The notes: generated by a model from the sequence alone, not told the origin. Positions 12,911-21,146 are shown, counted from the first letter of the stretch. The stretch is DNA of 30,991 nucleotides from CAZCEC01 sp964497615 (GCA_964497615.1 CAZCEC010000073.1:1-30991); one strand, 5' to 3'. Made by a program: numbers and translations.

Positions 12911-13726
12911 GCCAACTGAGGGTGGTGGTGGACGACGGGCTGCTGCTGGCGGGGGCGCTGCTGGCGGCGGGCGCGTGGCCGGAACTGGAACAGGCGGCGC
13001 GGCCGTACAAGCCGCACCGGGCGGCGGAGGCGGCGCGGCGCGAACTGGCGCGGATGCGGGCGCACCNNNNNNNNNNCGGCGGAGGCGGTCGCGGGCAGGC
13101 CGGGCGAGTGGGGCGGGGGCGAGTTGTTGGGCGCGGCATTCGCGGGGGCGTGGCCGGAGGGGGTGGCCGCGCACCTGGATAACTTCGCAGCGCAAGCGCA
13201 AATTGACCACCTGCGGGCGGCGGCGTTGGGCGATTGGGAGACGGCGCAGGCGGACTTGAGCGCGGTGCTGGGCCGGGCACAATTGGGCGGGTTCCTGGCG
13301 CGGCTGCTGGGTCCGGAGCTTCTGCCGATCACCGTGTTCCCCAATCTGCTGTATCCGGGCAGCGAGAGTGTGACGGCGCTGACAACGCGGGGGTGGCTGC
13401 TGTGCCTGCCGCCGCCGCTGGCGTGGGGCACTTCGCCGCCGTGGCGCTATGGGGAGCGGCCGGACGAGGTGCTGGCGCGGGCGGCGGAGCACCTGGCGCG
13501 GGTCATTATCCTGGGGGCGCTGCCGGAGGCGCAAGCAGGCGTGTTTGGGCTGGCGGCGGCGGTGCTGCTGCTGCGCGAGGCGGAGGGGGCTGAGGCGGCG
13601 GAACAGTTCATGTTGATGGAGCGGCGGACGCGCAAACTGCCGGGGCTGCCAGGCGTAGTGGCCACCCTGGCGGGCAAGGAAGGGATGGCGGCTTGCGCGG
13701 CGGCGCTGGCCGACGTTTGCGCCTGA
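12907..13726 (+). CDS. Unknown protein, interrupted by an assembly gap
   Basis: The gene starts at an ATG overlapping the SDR-like stop by 4 nt and reads MSQLRVVVDDGLLLAGALLAAG up to the N run at 13067. After the gap coding resumes in another frame from about 13079 (AEAVAGRPGEWGGGELLGAAFAG) and runs to the TGA at 13724-13726. The true gap length therefore differs from 10 nt modulo 3, or a base is missing. About 268 residues are visible, Ala/Leu-rich, with a notable central block ELLPITVFPNLLYPGSESV and GWLLCLPPPLAWG. I recognise no domain. Coupling to the SDR-like gene suggests a shared role. Confidence 0.6.
13067..13076. other. Assembly gap (10 N)
   Basis: A run of ten undetermined bases, a usual scaffold placeholder of unknown real size. 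It lies inside a coding region and shifts the reading frame, so the apparent break of the gene is an artefact rather than a mutation. Confidence 0.97.
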
Positions 13727-13831
13727 CGATTTCTGCTACACTTTAGGGCGCGGCGGGCACGGGGCCGAGCCGCGGATAAAGTCACCCTTAGCGGCGGCGT
13801 GCGCGCCGCCAACACGAGAGCATACACACCC

Positions 13832-14314
13832 ATGGACGAGAAGAGAATCATTGCCGCGTTGAAGAATTCGGCGGAGGAGCTGGCGCTGGAGATCGCGCGG
13901 CTGCCGGCGGAAGGGACGCTGTGGCGGCCGGGCGAAGGCGAGTGGTCGCAGCACGAAATCCTGACGCACATTTGGATCGCCGACCACTTCGTCTTTCTGC
14001 CGCGGCTGCGGCGGATGGCGACGGAGGACAACCCATTCCTGCCGGTGGTGGACGAGGTGGCGCTGCAAAAGAGCGAGTGGAACCCGGACAAGCCGCGCGA
14101 GGAGCTGCTGAAGGCACTCATGGCGGACCGGGGGGCCGAGATTGACCTGCTGAAGGCGCACAACTGGGACCGGCCGGGGACGCACGGGTCGCTGGGACCG
14201 ATCACCTTGGGCTGGGTGGGGCAGTATGCGCTGGGGCATACCTGGGAACACGCCAGCCAGGCCCTGCGGGCGCGGCTGCGCTACACCCTGCGCGGGCCGG
14301 GCCAGGCCGGCTAA
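13832..14314 (+). CDS. DinB family (DinB_2-like) protein
   Basis: A 160-residue four-helix-bundle protein of the DinB/YfiT superfamily. The metal triad is visible as H46 (WSQHEILTHIWIADHF), H136 and H140 (LGHTWEHASQ). Characterised relatives are metal-dependent thiol transferases (bacillithiol or mycothiol) or damage-induced proteins; no substrate can be assigned. The start ATG at 13832 gives the usual family N-terminus. The 105-nt spacer before it carries a GC-rich 7-bp hairpin, GGCGGCG-TGCG-CGCCGCC, near 13792-13809. It is followed after 14 nt by a paralogue, so the pair looks like a tandem duplication. Confidence 0.85.
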   Translation: MDEKRIIAALKNSAEELALEIARLPAEGTLWRPGEGEWSQHEILTHIWIADHFVFLPRLRRMATEDNPFLPVVDEVALQKSEWNPDKPREELLKALMADRGAEIDLLKAHNWDRPGTHGSLGPITLGWVGQYALGHTWEHASQALRARLRYTLRGPGQAG

Positions 14315-14328
14315 GGCCGGCCCAGACG

Positions 14329-14826
14329 ATGAGCGCCCCGCCCCGCGATCCGACGGCCGGGTTTGAGCAGTTGCTGGACTATCGGCGGCAACTGCTGCGG
14401 CGGCTAGAGCAGCAGCCGGGCGAGTTCGCGGCGGCGGTGGCGGCCATCCCGGCGGCGGAGTGGCACAGCCCGCGTGACCGGCTGGGGCGGAGCCTGCTGG
14501 CGATTGCGGCGCACTTGCGCGACGTGGAGGCGAGGGTCTTTCTACCGCGCCTGCGCCGGATGCTGGCCGAGGACCACCCGGCGCTGACAGTGGAGGCCAG
14601 CCACGACGAGGCCTCGGCGGGCGCGCCGCCGGATGAGCCAATGACGGACATCCTGGAGGGCTGGTCGCGGGCGCGGGCAGAGCTGGTGCAGGCGCTGCGG
14701 CCCTTAAGCCCAGCGGGGTGGTCGCGGACGGGCTTTTACCCGCCGGTGGGCAGCCGCACGGTGCAGTGGTGGGCGGAGCGGGCGCTGGGGCATGCACGGG
14801 AGCATGCGGCCGCCATTGCCGCATGA
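14329..14826 (+). CDS. DinB family protein, tandem paralogue
   Basis: A 165-residue DinB-superfamily protein. H62 (AIAAHLRDVEARVF), H155 and H159 (LGHAREHAAAIAA) make up the expected metal triad. The block VFLPRLRRMLAEDHP (70-84) is nearly the same as VFLPRLRRMATEDNP in the preceding gene, which supports duplication. The rest has diverged, including an inserted acidic loop (EASHDEASAGAPPDEP). It begins 14 nt after the preceding stop and ends 12 nt before the BrnT-like toxin. It is probably co-transcribed with its paralogue. Confidence 0.83.
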   Translation: MSAPPRDPTAGFEQLLDYRRQLLRRLEQQPGEFAAAVAAIPAAEWHSPRDRLGRSLLAIAAHLRDVEARVFLPRLRRMLAEDHPALTVEASHDEASAGAPPDEPMTDILEGWSRARAELVQALRPLSPAGWSRTGFYPPVGSRTVQWWAERALGHAREHAAAIAA

Positions 14827-14838
14827 ACAGCATTTGCC

Positions 14839-15132
14839 ATGGAGTTCTCTTGGGATCGAGTCAACGCCAATGCGAACCTCCGTAAACATCGGGTGTCCTT
14901 TGAAGAAGCCAGAACTGTTTTCAACGATCCGCACTTGCTGACTCTTCCGGACGAATGGCATTCCGATGCGGAGGAACGCCAAATCAGCATTGGGTTGTCG
15001 AGCATAAACCGGCTTCTGCTCATAATACACACAGACTATGAGACAATTGACGAGAGGGAGGTTATCCGTATTATCAGCGCGCGACGGGCGACTCCAGCGG
15101 AGCGAAAACACTATGAAGAAGAAGGTAACTAA
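14839..15132 (+). CDS. brnT: BrnT family toxin (type II toxin-antitoxin)
   Basis: A 97-residue BrnT ribonuclease-type toxin: EFSWDRVNANANLRKHRVSFEEARTVF at the N-terminus (the FxWDxxKxxxNxxKHxVxFEEA signature), DEWHSDAEERQISIGLS, and the closing IRIISARRATPAERKHYEE. BrnT has a RelE-like fold and degrades RNA when free. The length is typical and the signature residues are present. It starts only 12 nt after the DinB gene but is visibly lower in GC, so it is probably an acquired module. The 3' end overlaps the antitoxin-like gene by 20 nt. Confidence 0.92.
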   Translation: MEFSWDRVNANANLRKHRVSFEEARTVFNDPHLLTLPDEWHSDAEERQISIGLSSINRLLLIIHTDYETIDEREVIRIISARRATPAERKHYEEEGN

Positions 15133-15397
15133 GACCACTGGCGACGAGATGCTGCCGGAGTATGACTTTACCAATAAGAAGGGTGAACGGGGCAAGTACT
15201 ACCGGGCCTATCGGCAGGGGCATTCGGTTAGGATACACGAAGCGGATGGGTCTGAGACGGTTACGCATTTCACGCTTGAGGAAGGAGCCGTGATGCTGGA
15301 ACCCGACGTAAAAGAGTATTTCCCGACTTCAGAGTCGGTCAATCGCGCACTACGGTCGTTGATAGCACTGTTTCCGGAGAAGACAACCCACAAGTGA
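15113..15397 (+). CDS. BrnT-partner antitoxin-like protein
   Basis: A 94-residue protein starting MKKKVTKTTGDEMLPEYDF, overlapping brnT by 20 nt. Its C-terminal part, VMLEPDVKEYFPTSESVNRALRSLI (66-90), is the LDPDVxxxFPxSExVNxALR module found in small antitoxin-like proteins encoded after BrnT-family toxins. It is not the classical BrnA sequence. The N-terminal half (NKKGERGKYYRAYRQGHSVRI) resembles the Y-x-F-x-x-G-x-RGKY segment of those partners. The expected role is to bind and neutralise the toxin and repress the operon. An upstream in-frame start would lie deep inside brnT and is not favoured. Confidence 0.75.
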   Translation: MKKKVTKTTGDEMLPEYDFTNKKGERGKYYRAYRQGHSVRIHEADGSETVTHFTLEEGAVMLEPDVKEYFPTSESVNRALRSLIALFPEKTTHK

Positions 15398-15463
15398 GTC
15401 GTCGTTCAGACCACTCAATTGGGCACGACAAACACATCGAAGGCCGGCAAGCATAGACGTTGT

Positions 15464-16237
15464 ATGGGCTATACATACATTCTCACGGAAATAACCGGCC
15501 GGGTGGGGCTGGTGCGGTTCAACCGGCCCAAGGAGCTGAATGCGCTCAACAGCACCTTGATGGAAGAGTTAGTGGCGGCGCTGGAGGCGTTTGACGGGGA
15601 TGAGGCGATTGGGTGCCTGGTGGTGACGGGCAACGAACGCGCGTTCGCGGCCGGGGCCGACATCAAGGAGATGGCCGAGGCAAGCGCGGTGGAGATGCTG
15701 CTGCGGGACAACATCGCCCGCTGGGATCGGCTGCGGCGGCTGAAGAAGCCGCTGATCGCGGCGGTGTCCGGTTTTTGCCTGGGCGGGGGGTGCGAGCTGG
15801 CGCTGGCGTGCGACATGATCGTGGCGTCGGAGACGGCGCGCTTTGGGCAGCCGGAGATCAACCTGGGGGTGATGCCGGGGGCGGGCGGCACGCAGCGGCT
15901 GACGCGGGCGGTGGGCAAGGCGACGGCGATGGAGATGGTGCTGGACGGACGGTACCTCGACGCCGCCGAAGCCCTGCGGCTGGGGCTGGTGAACCGCGTT
16001 GCGCCGGTGGAGGTGTATCTGGATGAGGCGCTGCGGCTGGCGCAGTCCATCGCCGAGCGGGCGCCGCTGGCGGTGCGGCTGGCGAAGGAGGCGGTGAACA
16101 ACGCCTTCGAGAGCTACCTGGCCGACGGGCTGGCCGACGAGCGCCGGGCCTTCTACTTCTTGTTCAGCACGGAGGACCAGAAGGAGGGCATGCGGGCGTT
16201 CGTGGCGAAGCGGAAGGCGGAGTGGCGGGGCAAGTAA
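15464..16237 (+). CDS. Enoyl-CoA hydratase, canonical crotonase
   Basis: A 257-residue crotonase with full catalytic equipment: VRFNRPKELNALNS (17-30), the oxyanion segment FAAGADIKEM (61-70), CLGGGCELALACD (105-117) with Glu E111, and FGQPEINLGVMPGAGGTQRL (127-146) with Glu E131. It should hydrate trans-2-enoyl-CoA to 3-hydroxyacyl-CoA in the cytoplasm, feeding a 3-hydroxyacyl-CoA dehydrogenase such as that at 29306. The ATG at 15464 gives the standard length; an upstream in-frame start adds an unrelated extension. No strong ribosome binding site is visible. The chain length preference cannot be read from the sequence. Confidence 0.93.
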   Translation: MGYTYILTEITGRVGLVRFNRPKELNALNSTLMEELVAALEAFDGDEAIGCLVVTGNERAFAAGADIKEMAEASAVEMLLRDNIARWDRLRRLKKPLIAAVSGFCLGGGCELALACDMIVASETARFGQPEINLGVMPGAGGTQRLTRAVGKATAMEMVLDGRYLDAAEALRLGLVNRVAPVEVYLDEALRLAQSIAERAPLAVRLAKEAVNNAFESYLADGLADERRAFYFLFSTEDQKEGMRAFVAKRKAEWRGK

Positions 16238-16240
16238 GGC

Positions 16241-16268
16241 GTGTGTAAGTTGAAGGTGTGTAAGTAAG
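16241..16268 (+). repeat. GTGTGTAAG-type repeat tract, copy 2
   Basis: GTGTGTAAGTTGAAGGTGTG and following bases form two degenerate octamer-type units just after the enoyl-CoA hydratase stop. They match the tracts at 9131-9161 and 29229-29280. Confidence 0.55.
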
Positions 16269-16289
16269 GACGACTGCCGGCGGGACGAA

Positions 16290-16309
16290 CCCCACGAACG
16301 GACGTGGGG
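16290..16309. terminator. Hairpin between convergent genes
   Basis: CCCCACG-AACGGA-CGTGGGG is a perfect 7-bp stem with a 6-nt loop, located between the ends of the enoyl-CoA hydratase (plus) and the CPBP protease (minus). There is no T-tract on either side, so it may be a weak or factor-assisted terminator. Confidence 0.4.
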
Positions 16310-16373
16310 CAGGCGACGAACTACGAAGGACGGTCGACGAAAGATGGGTTGGCGCTGAGAGTGCGGCGCGCCG

Positions 16374-17981
16374 TCAGTTCCCGAGGTCGTCCGAAGGAGC
16401 CGTCTCGAGGGTCCAGGTGACGCCGTAGCCGTCGGTGTAGCGTAATAAGGTATGGGGCGGTTCGACGGCATACCAGGCCGTCTGCTGGCCGACCTGGACC
16501 TTCCAGGCGCGGGCCGAGCCGCCGGCGGGCGCGGGCACGTCTTCCTCGCCGCGCAGCAGCACCCGGTCCTCACTGAGCGCCCCCGTTTCACTGCCAACGC
16601 CCAGGAGCACATGATTGAAGCGGCTGCCGAAGTAGCCCGCCTGGCTCCAGGGGAGCGCCATGAAGCGGAAGGGCCACTCGGCCATGAGCACGGCATCGGC
16701 AGGCAGGGGCGCGGGCGCGAGGTCGTTGAGCAACAGACTAAGGCCGGCGCCGGCGGGGGCGACGCGCGCCGTCCAGCCGCCGAACTCCCCCTCAAAGTCC
16801 AGTTGCGCTTCCAGCAGATGCAGGGTGGCAGCATCCCACCGGCCAGACTGGCGCAACGCATACTCGCCGCCAGCATAGAAGGATGAGCCTAGCCGCGCCT
16901 CGAAGCTGCGCTGGCGCGTGAGGCATTCATAGGCGACCACGCCAGGCTGAGGCGTGAAGGCGCAAGCCAAATCGCCCACTGGCTCATCGAGCACGTTCGA
17001 CAGGGTGTAGGCCAGACGCAGGGGTTGGGCGAAGGGAGCCGGGTCGAGGTCGAGGGTGCGGGCGGCGAGCACCTGCGGGAAGCGGCCCATGATCAACTCC
17101 AAGGCGGCAACGGCAACATAGATGGCGGCGGCCCCGGCCAGGGGCAGCCACGCCCCACGCCCCACGCGCGGCGCGGCAGGTTCGGGCGCCGGGATGGCGG
17201 CAGGCGCAGGTGCGGCGGAGGCGGGCGGGCGCGTGAGGCGCAGGAAGACCCACAACGCGGCCAGAGCGATGACGGGGCCAACCATCATGGCGCCGCACAA
17301 CGCCACGGTCAGGCCCTGGCTTTCGATCAGCGCAGGGTTGAGGCGGGTGACCACTGCCACGACAGCGCCCAGGCTGTTGTTGGCGAAGTGGGCGGCGATG
17401 GCGGGCAGGAGCGAGTTGGCGCGGTGGGCCAGCAGGCCCAGGACGAGGGCGATGGGCAGCAGGGCGACGAGGCCGCTGAACTGCAAGTGGTAGAAGGCAA
17501 ACAAGAGGCCAACCGCCAGCAGGGCGGCCGTGGGGCGGTAGCGGCCGTAGGCGCTGAGGAGGTAGCCGCGGAACAAGGTCTCCTCGCACAGGGGCGCGGC
17601 CACGGCCAGGGCCAGGGCAAAGACGGTGAGGGAAAGCGGATCGCCCGGCAGGGCGCTCATGGCGGAGGGCGGGGTATAGCCCAGCACGGTGGTGGCCAAC
17701 CCTTGCAGGGCAATGCCCAGGCCCCACGTGCCCGCGCCGATGACGAGGCCCAGCAGCACCAGCCGCCAGCCCGGCCAGCGCAGCCGCAGGACGGCGCGGG
17801 GCGCGCGACGGCCGACCCAAATGAACAGCAGGGTGGGCAAGAGAATGAGGCCGAACTCGGTGGCGAGCAAGCCCCACCCAATAGATTGGGTCTGGAGGAA
17901 GCTGCCGAGTGTGAGGATGAGCCCCATGGTGAGGAGGTAGAGCCAGTTGGCGCTGCGGAGGGAGGGAGGCGTGGTATTCAT
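16374..17981 (-). CDS. CPBP family intramembrane metalloprotease with an extra C-terminal extracytoplasmic domain
   Basis: A 535-residue membrane protein. Residues 1-250 hold about 8 hydrophobic segments and the CPBP (CAAX protease/Abi) motifs: EETLFRG with E133, E134 and R138, FYHLQ with H165, and AHFANNSLG with H198. After an Ala/Pro-rich linker (about 265-290) and one more hydrophobic segment (about 297-315) comes a beta-rich domain of some 210 residues with a likely disulfide pair (ACAFTPQPGVVAYEC), resembling lipid-binding or DUF3108-like folds; that label is tentative. The family cleaves membrane-embedded substrates. The start at 17981 was chosen because an in-frame upstream extension is polar and atypical. 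TATACC lies 6 nt before the ATG, so the mRNA may be leaderless. Confidence 0.85.
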   Translation of the reverse strand: MNTTPPSLRSANWLYLLTMGLILTLGSFLQTQSIGWGLLATEFGLILLPTLLFIWVGRRAPRAVLRLRWPGWRLVLLGLVIGAGTWGLGIALQGLATTVLGYTPPSAMSALPGDPLSLTVFALALAVAAPLCEETLFRGYLLSAYGRYRPTAALLAVGLLFAFYHLQFSGLVALLPIALVLGLLAHRANSLLPAIAAHFANNSLGAVVAVVTRLNPALIESQGLTVALCGAMMVGPVIALAALWVFLRLTRPPASAAPAPAAIPAPEPAAPRVGRGAWLPLAGAAAIYVAVAALELIMGRFPQVLAARTLDLDPAPFAQPLRLAYTLSNVLDEPVGDLACAFTPQPGVVAYECLTRQRSFEARLGSSFYAGGEYALRQSGRWDAATLHLLEAQLDFEGEFGGWTARVAPAGAGLSLLLNDLAPAPLPADAVLMAEWPFRFMALPWSQAGYFGSRFNHVLLGVGSETGALSEDRVLLRGEEDVPAPAGGSARAWKVQVGQQTAWYAVEPPHTLLRYTDGYGVTWTLETAPSDDLGN

Positions 17982-18018
17982 ATCTTCGGTATACGCGGCA
18001 CGGACGCAGGCAGGAGCG

Positions 18019-18033
18019 TGATGAATGTCATCA
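18019..18033. promoter_or_regulatory. Small palindrome in a divergent promoter region
   Basis: TGATGA-ATG-TCATCA is a perfect 6-bp inverted repeat in the 117-nt spacer between the divergent CPBP and DinB genes. The position suits an operator. No regulator gene is adjacent, so the role is a guess. Confidence 0.3.
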
Positions 18034-18098
18034 GTTGGGGTGAGCAACGTCCTGAATTGATCGGGTGTACCATCTGTGACGGCCAAAAGGAGAGCGTG

Positions 18099-18638
18099 AT
18101 GGAATCCGAAGCGAGAGAACGACTGATCGTTGAAGCTCTACTGAATAGCGCGCCGGAGATTGGGCGCTGGCTGTGGGCGCTGGAAGATGCCCGCCAGCGA
18201 ACGCTGAGAGAAGTCAGTCGTTTGGACCCGGCCATCATCGACTGGACGGCACCGGGCAATGGGAGCAGCATCGGGACGATCCTGTATCACATCGCCGATA
18301 TTGAAGCCGACTGGCTGTATGTGGAAGTGCTTGAACAGCCGATGCCGGCGGAGGTGGCGGCGCTCTTTCCGCACGCGACGCGGGACGAGCAGGGCCAGCT
18401 AACGCAAGTGCTGGGGCACAGCCTGGAACAGCACCTCAGGCGGCTCGAAACGGTGCGGGGATTGCTGCTGGGCGTCTTTCAGGCGATGGACCTGCATGAC
18501 TTCCGGCGGGTTCGCTCGTTAGCAAATTACGATGTGACGCCAGAGTGGGTGCTGCATCATTTGATGCAACACGAGGCGGAGCATCGGGGCCAGATCGGGG
18601 CGCTGCGGGACAGCGCGGAACGCCGCCCGGCGGGGTGA
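18099..18638 (+). CDS. DinB family protein (third paralogue)
   Basis: A 179-residue DinB-superfamily protein with H64 (GTILYHIADIEADWLYVEV), H158 and H162 (HHLMQHEAEHRGQIGALR), the complete metal triad with the classic HExxHxxQ helix. It is not close in sequence to the two DinB proteins at 13832 and 14329, so it is not a recent local copy. AGGAG precedes the ATG by 5 nt; a much longer open frame upstream is not credible because it runs antisense through the CPBP gene. The biochemical role (thiol transferase or other) is not readable. It converges on the GH31 gene with 40 nt between stops. Confidence 0.88.
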   Translation: MESEARERLIVEALLNSAPEIGRWLWALEDARQRTLREVSRLDPAIIDWTAPGNGSSIGTILYHIADIEADWLYVEVLEQPMPAEVAALFPHATRDEQGQLTQVLGHSLEQHLRRLETVRGLLLGVFQAMDLHDFRRVRSLANYDVTPEWVLHHLMQHEAEHRGQIGALRDSAERRPAG

Positions 18639-18678
18639 GAGACGAACCGCTAACTGAACTCGAAAATCGGCGTCTCGA

Positions 18679-21012
18679 TTACGCGGCGCGGCTCGTCAGC
18701 TTGAGGGTGTGGCCCTGGCCGTCGTCGGGGACGATGGCGGTTATGGTTAGCCTATCGCGGCGGGTGCGGAGGGGCTTGCCGTCCAGCTCGGCCTTCGTGC
18801 CCGGCAGGGCGTGAAAGACGAAGGTCCACGCGGCGCGGGCTGACTGGTAGGCGCCGGTGCTGGCCGACCACTTGAGCGTAGCCCCCGCCCCGCCGGAGCG
18901 CCAGTCGAAGCGGGTCAGGCGGTACTCCCCGCGCGTGTAAGCCAGCGTTTCGCCATCATCTTCATAGTAGTCGGTCGTGCCGCGGCCGGGCCAGAGGTGC
19001 AGGCTGAGGGCGGCGCGCTGGATGGCGCCGGTGTGCGGGGCGGCGGGCCACATGGGCAGGAGGGCGCCGCCGCGGACGTAGAGGGGCGTCTCGTCCAGGG
19101 GCGCGGCGGCCACGATGTGGGCCGGGCCTTCCAGCCGTTCGTCGCTGCCCCAACGATACCACACGCCTTCGGGCAGATAGAGCGCGCGGGCCACCTGGCC
19201 GGGTTGGAGCACGGGGGCGACGAGCAGGTCGCGGCCAAAGAGAAACTGGTCGTTGAGGTTGTGAGTGACGGGGTCGGCGGGGTAATGCCACACGAGGGGG
19301 CGCAGGATGGGGGCGCCGGTCTGCGAGGCTTCGTAGAACAGATTATAGAGATAGGGCAGGAGCTGGTAGCGCAGTTCCAGGGCGCGGCGGGCGATGGCCT
19401 CGACCTCGGGGCCAAAGGCCCACGGCTCATGCGCGTTGGTGCCCTGCATGGCGTGGTTGCGGCAGAAAGGGTAGAAGATGCCGGTCTGGAACCAGCGCGC
19501 CAGCAGTTCGGCGTGGGTATCGCCCGCGAACCCGCCGATATCGGCGCCGGTGAAGGGCATGCCCGACAGGCCCAGGTTGATCATCATCGGCAGGCTGCCG
19601 GCCAGGTGCTCCCAGTGCGGGCTGTTGTCGCCGCACCACAGGGCAGTGACGGTCTGCGCACCGCTATAGGCCGCGCGGGTGAGGATGAAGGGGCGGGTGT
19701 CGGGGGCGTGGGCCAGCAGGCCGGCCTGGGTGGCGCGGGCCATTTGCAGGCCATAGGTGTTGCGGGCGGCGGGATGCGGCAGGCCGCCATGCCGGGCGTC
19801 GAGGACCGGGCCGGAGAGATCGGTGCCGGCCGGCTCATTCATGTCGTTCCACAGGCCGGCCAGGCCAGTCTCGGCCATCCAGCGGCGGACGCGCCCGGCC
19901 CACCAGGCGCGGGCGGCGGGGTCGTGGAAATCGGGAAGGGCGCTGCGGCCGGGCCAGACGCTGGCGTGGTACTCGCGGCCGTCGGAGTGCTGGACGAAGT
20001 GGCCGCCGGCCTGCCCCTCTTGATAGACATCGTAGTCGGGGTCCACCTTCACGCCGGGGTCCACGATGGTGACGCCGCGGAAGCCCATTTGCTTGAGATC
20101 GGCCAGCAGGTGGGCGGGGCGCGGGAAGCGGCGGCGGTTCCAGGTGAAGACCCGGTAACCGTCCATGTAGTCAATGTCGAACCAGAGGGCGTCGGCGGGA
20201 ATCCGGCGGGCGCGCAGTTCCTCGGCCAGGGCGCGGAATTCTTCTTCGGTGCGATAGCCCCAGCGGCACTGATGGTAGCCCAAGGCCCACAGCGGCGGCA
20301 GGGCAATGCGGCCGGTGAGGGTGGTGTATTGCTGGACGACCTCGGGCAGGGTGGGGCCGGCGAGGACGTAGAGATTGAGGGCCGGGGCGGGGGCGGCGAG
20401 CTCGCAGGCGTCGCCGGTGAGGTCAAAGGTGGTGAACTCGGGGTTGTCCACGAAGACGCCAAAGCTGGCGCGCGCATCGTGAACGATAAGGACCGGGAAG
20501 CTGGCATACAACGGGTCAGTGGCGATGCCGATGGCCTCGGGGAACTCCAGCATGACGTCGGTGTTGCGCATGCGGTAGCGGCGATGGCGCTTGTCGAGCC
20601 AGCCGGTCTTCTCGCCCAGGCCGTAGATGCGCTGGTCTGGGGCGAGGGTAAAGCGGGCGGTGAGGGTTTCGCCGCGCTGGGCGAGGGCGAGGCCGGGCAG
20701 GAAGGTCGCGCCGCCGGGGCGGGCAAAGCTCAGTTGAAATGGCTCCGGCTGAATGTGGGCGGCGAGGCCAGGGAGCGTGAAGGTGTGCGCGCCCTCGGCG
20801 GTGCGGTGCTCGGCCGCGGGCGGGGGCGGCAAGGGCTGGAGCGCCAGGGAGGCATAGGCGGGGAGGCGGCGGCCCCGGCCCACGCGCAGGCGGAGGATGC
20901 CGGGGGCGATGGGGGCCAACTCCACCGGGCCGCGGTCGGTATGAAGGAGCAGGCGGTCGGGCCCAACGGCGTGGGCGGTGAGGGCGTGGAAGGGGCGGAG
21001 GGACGGCGGCAT
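18679..21012 (-). CDS. Glycoside hydrolase family 31 alpha-glucosidase
   Basis: A 777-residue GH31 enzyme that hydrolyses terminal alpha-glycosidic bonds with retention. An N-terminal beta-domain contains RIYGLGEKTGWLDK (128-141) and the TDVMLEFPEAIG segment; the barrel begins at LPPLWALGYHQCRWGY (238-253). The nucleophile is D390 in GLWNDMNEPAG; the acid/base is D462 in LWCGDNSPHWEHLAGS; TGADIGGF (488-495) closes the site. A C-terminal beta-domain follows. No signal peptide is seen, so it is probably cytoplasmic and acts on imported maltodextrin-like or isomaltose-type sugars. Length and motifs are standard. No ribosome binding site precedes the ATG at 21012; TTGACG (21040-21045, minus strand) with a poor -10 just upstream leaves a leaderless mRNA possible. 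Confidence 0.95.
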   Translation of the reverse strand: MPPSLRPFHALTAHAVGPDRLLLHTDRGPVELAPIAPGILRLRVGRGRRLPAYASLALQPLPPPPAAEHRTAEGAHTFTLPGLAAHIQPEPFQLSFARPGGATFLPGLALAQRGETLTARFTLAPDQRIYGLGEKTGWLDKRHRRYRMRNTDVMLEFPEAIGIATDPLYASFPVLIVHDARASFGVFVDNPEFTTFDLTGDACELAAPAPALNLYVLAGPTLPEVVQQYTTLTGRIALPPLWALGYHQCRWGYRTEEEFRALAEELRARRIPADALWFDIDYMDGYRVFTWNRRRFPRPAHLLADLKQMGFRGVTIVDPGVKVDPDYDVYQEGQAGGHFVQHSDGREYHASVWPGRSALPDFHDPAARAWWAGRVRRWMAETGLAGLWNDMNEPAGTDLSGPVLDARHGGLPHPAARNTYGLQMARATQAGLLAHAPDTRPFILTRAAYSGAQTVTALWCGDNSPHWEHLAGSLPMMINLGLSGMPFTGADIGGFAGDTHAELLARWFQTGIFYPFCRNHAMQGTNAHEPWAFGPEVEAIARRALELRYQLLPYLYNLFYEASQTGAPILRPLVWHYPADPVTHNLNDQFLFGRDLLVAPVLQPGQVARALYLPEGVWYRWGSDERLEGPAHIVAAAPLDETPLYVRGGALLPMWPAAPHTGAIQRAALSLHLWPGRGTTDYYEDDGETLAYTRGEYRLTRFDWRSGGAGATLKWSASTGAYQSARAAWTFVFHALPGTKAELDGKPLRTRRDRLTITAIVPDDGQGHTLKLTSRAA

Positions 21013-21046
21013 GGTGGAGGGGCTAGGTCGGGACGGGATTCGTCAA

Positions 21047-21071
21047 CGGATCAAGCGAATGAAGCGAATGG
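21047..21071 (+). repeat. GGATCAAGCGAATGAAG-type spacer repeat, copy 1
   Basis: CGGATCAAGCGAATGAAGCG and following bases resemble CGGATGATCAAGCGGATGAA at 28492-28520. Both are noncoding spacers built of AAGCGGAT or AAGCGAAT units. Confidence 0.55.
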
Positions 21072-21146
21072 GATAGAAAGGGAACGGGTGAGAAAGGGTG
21101 AAATGGGATCGTTGAGGATGGGGAGCCGGATATGGATCAGGTGAGG

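Noticed and set aside
17025..18098. N-terminal extension of the third DinB protein running through the CPBP region
   Set aside because: Gly/Gln/Ala-rich antisense sequence; the DinB domain starts after a proper ribosome binding site at 18099.
18997..21144. Very long plus-strand open frame opposite the GH31 gene
   Set aside because: It is a mirror of the glucosidase coding strand; the GH31 catalytic motifs show which strand is real.
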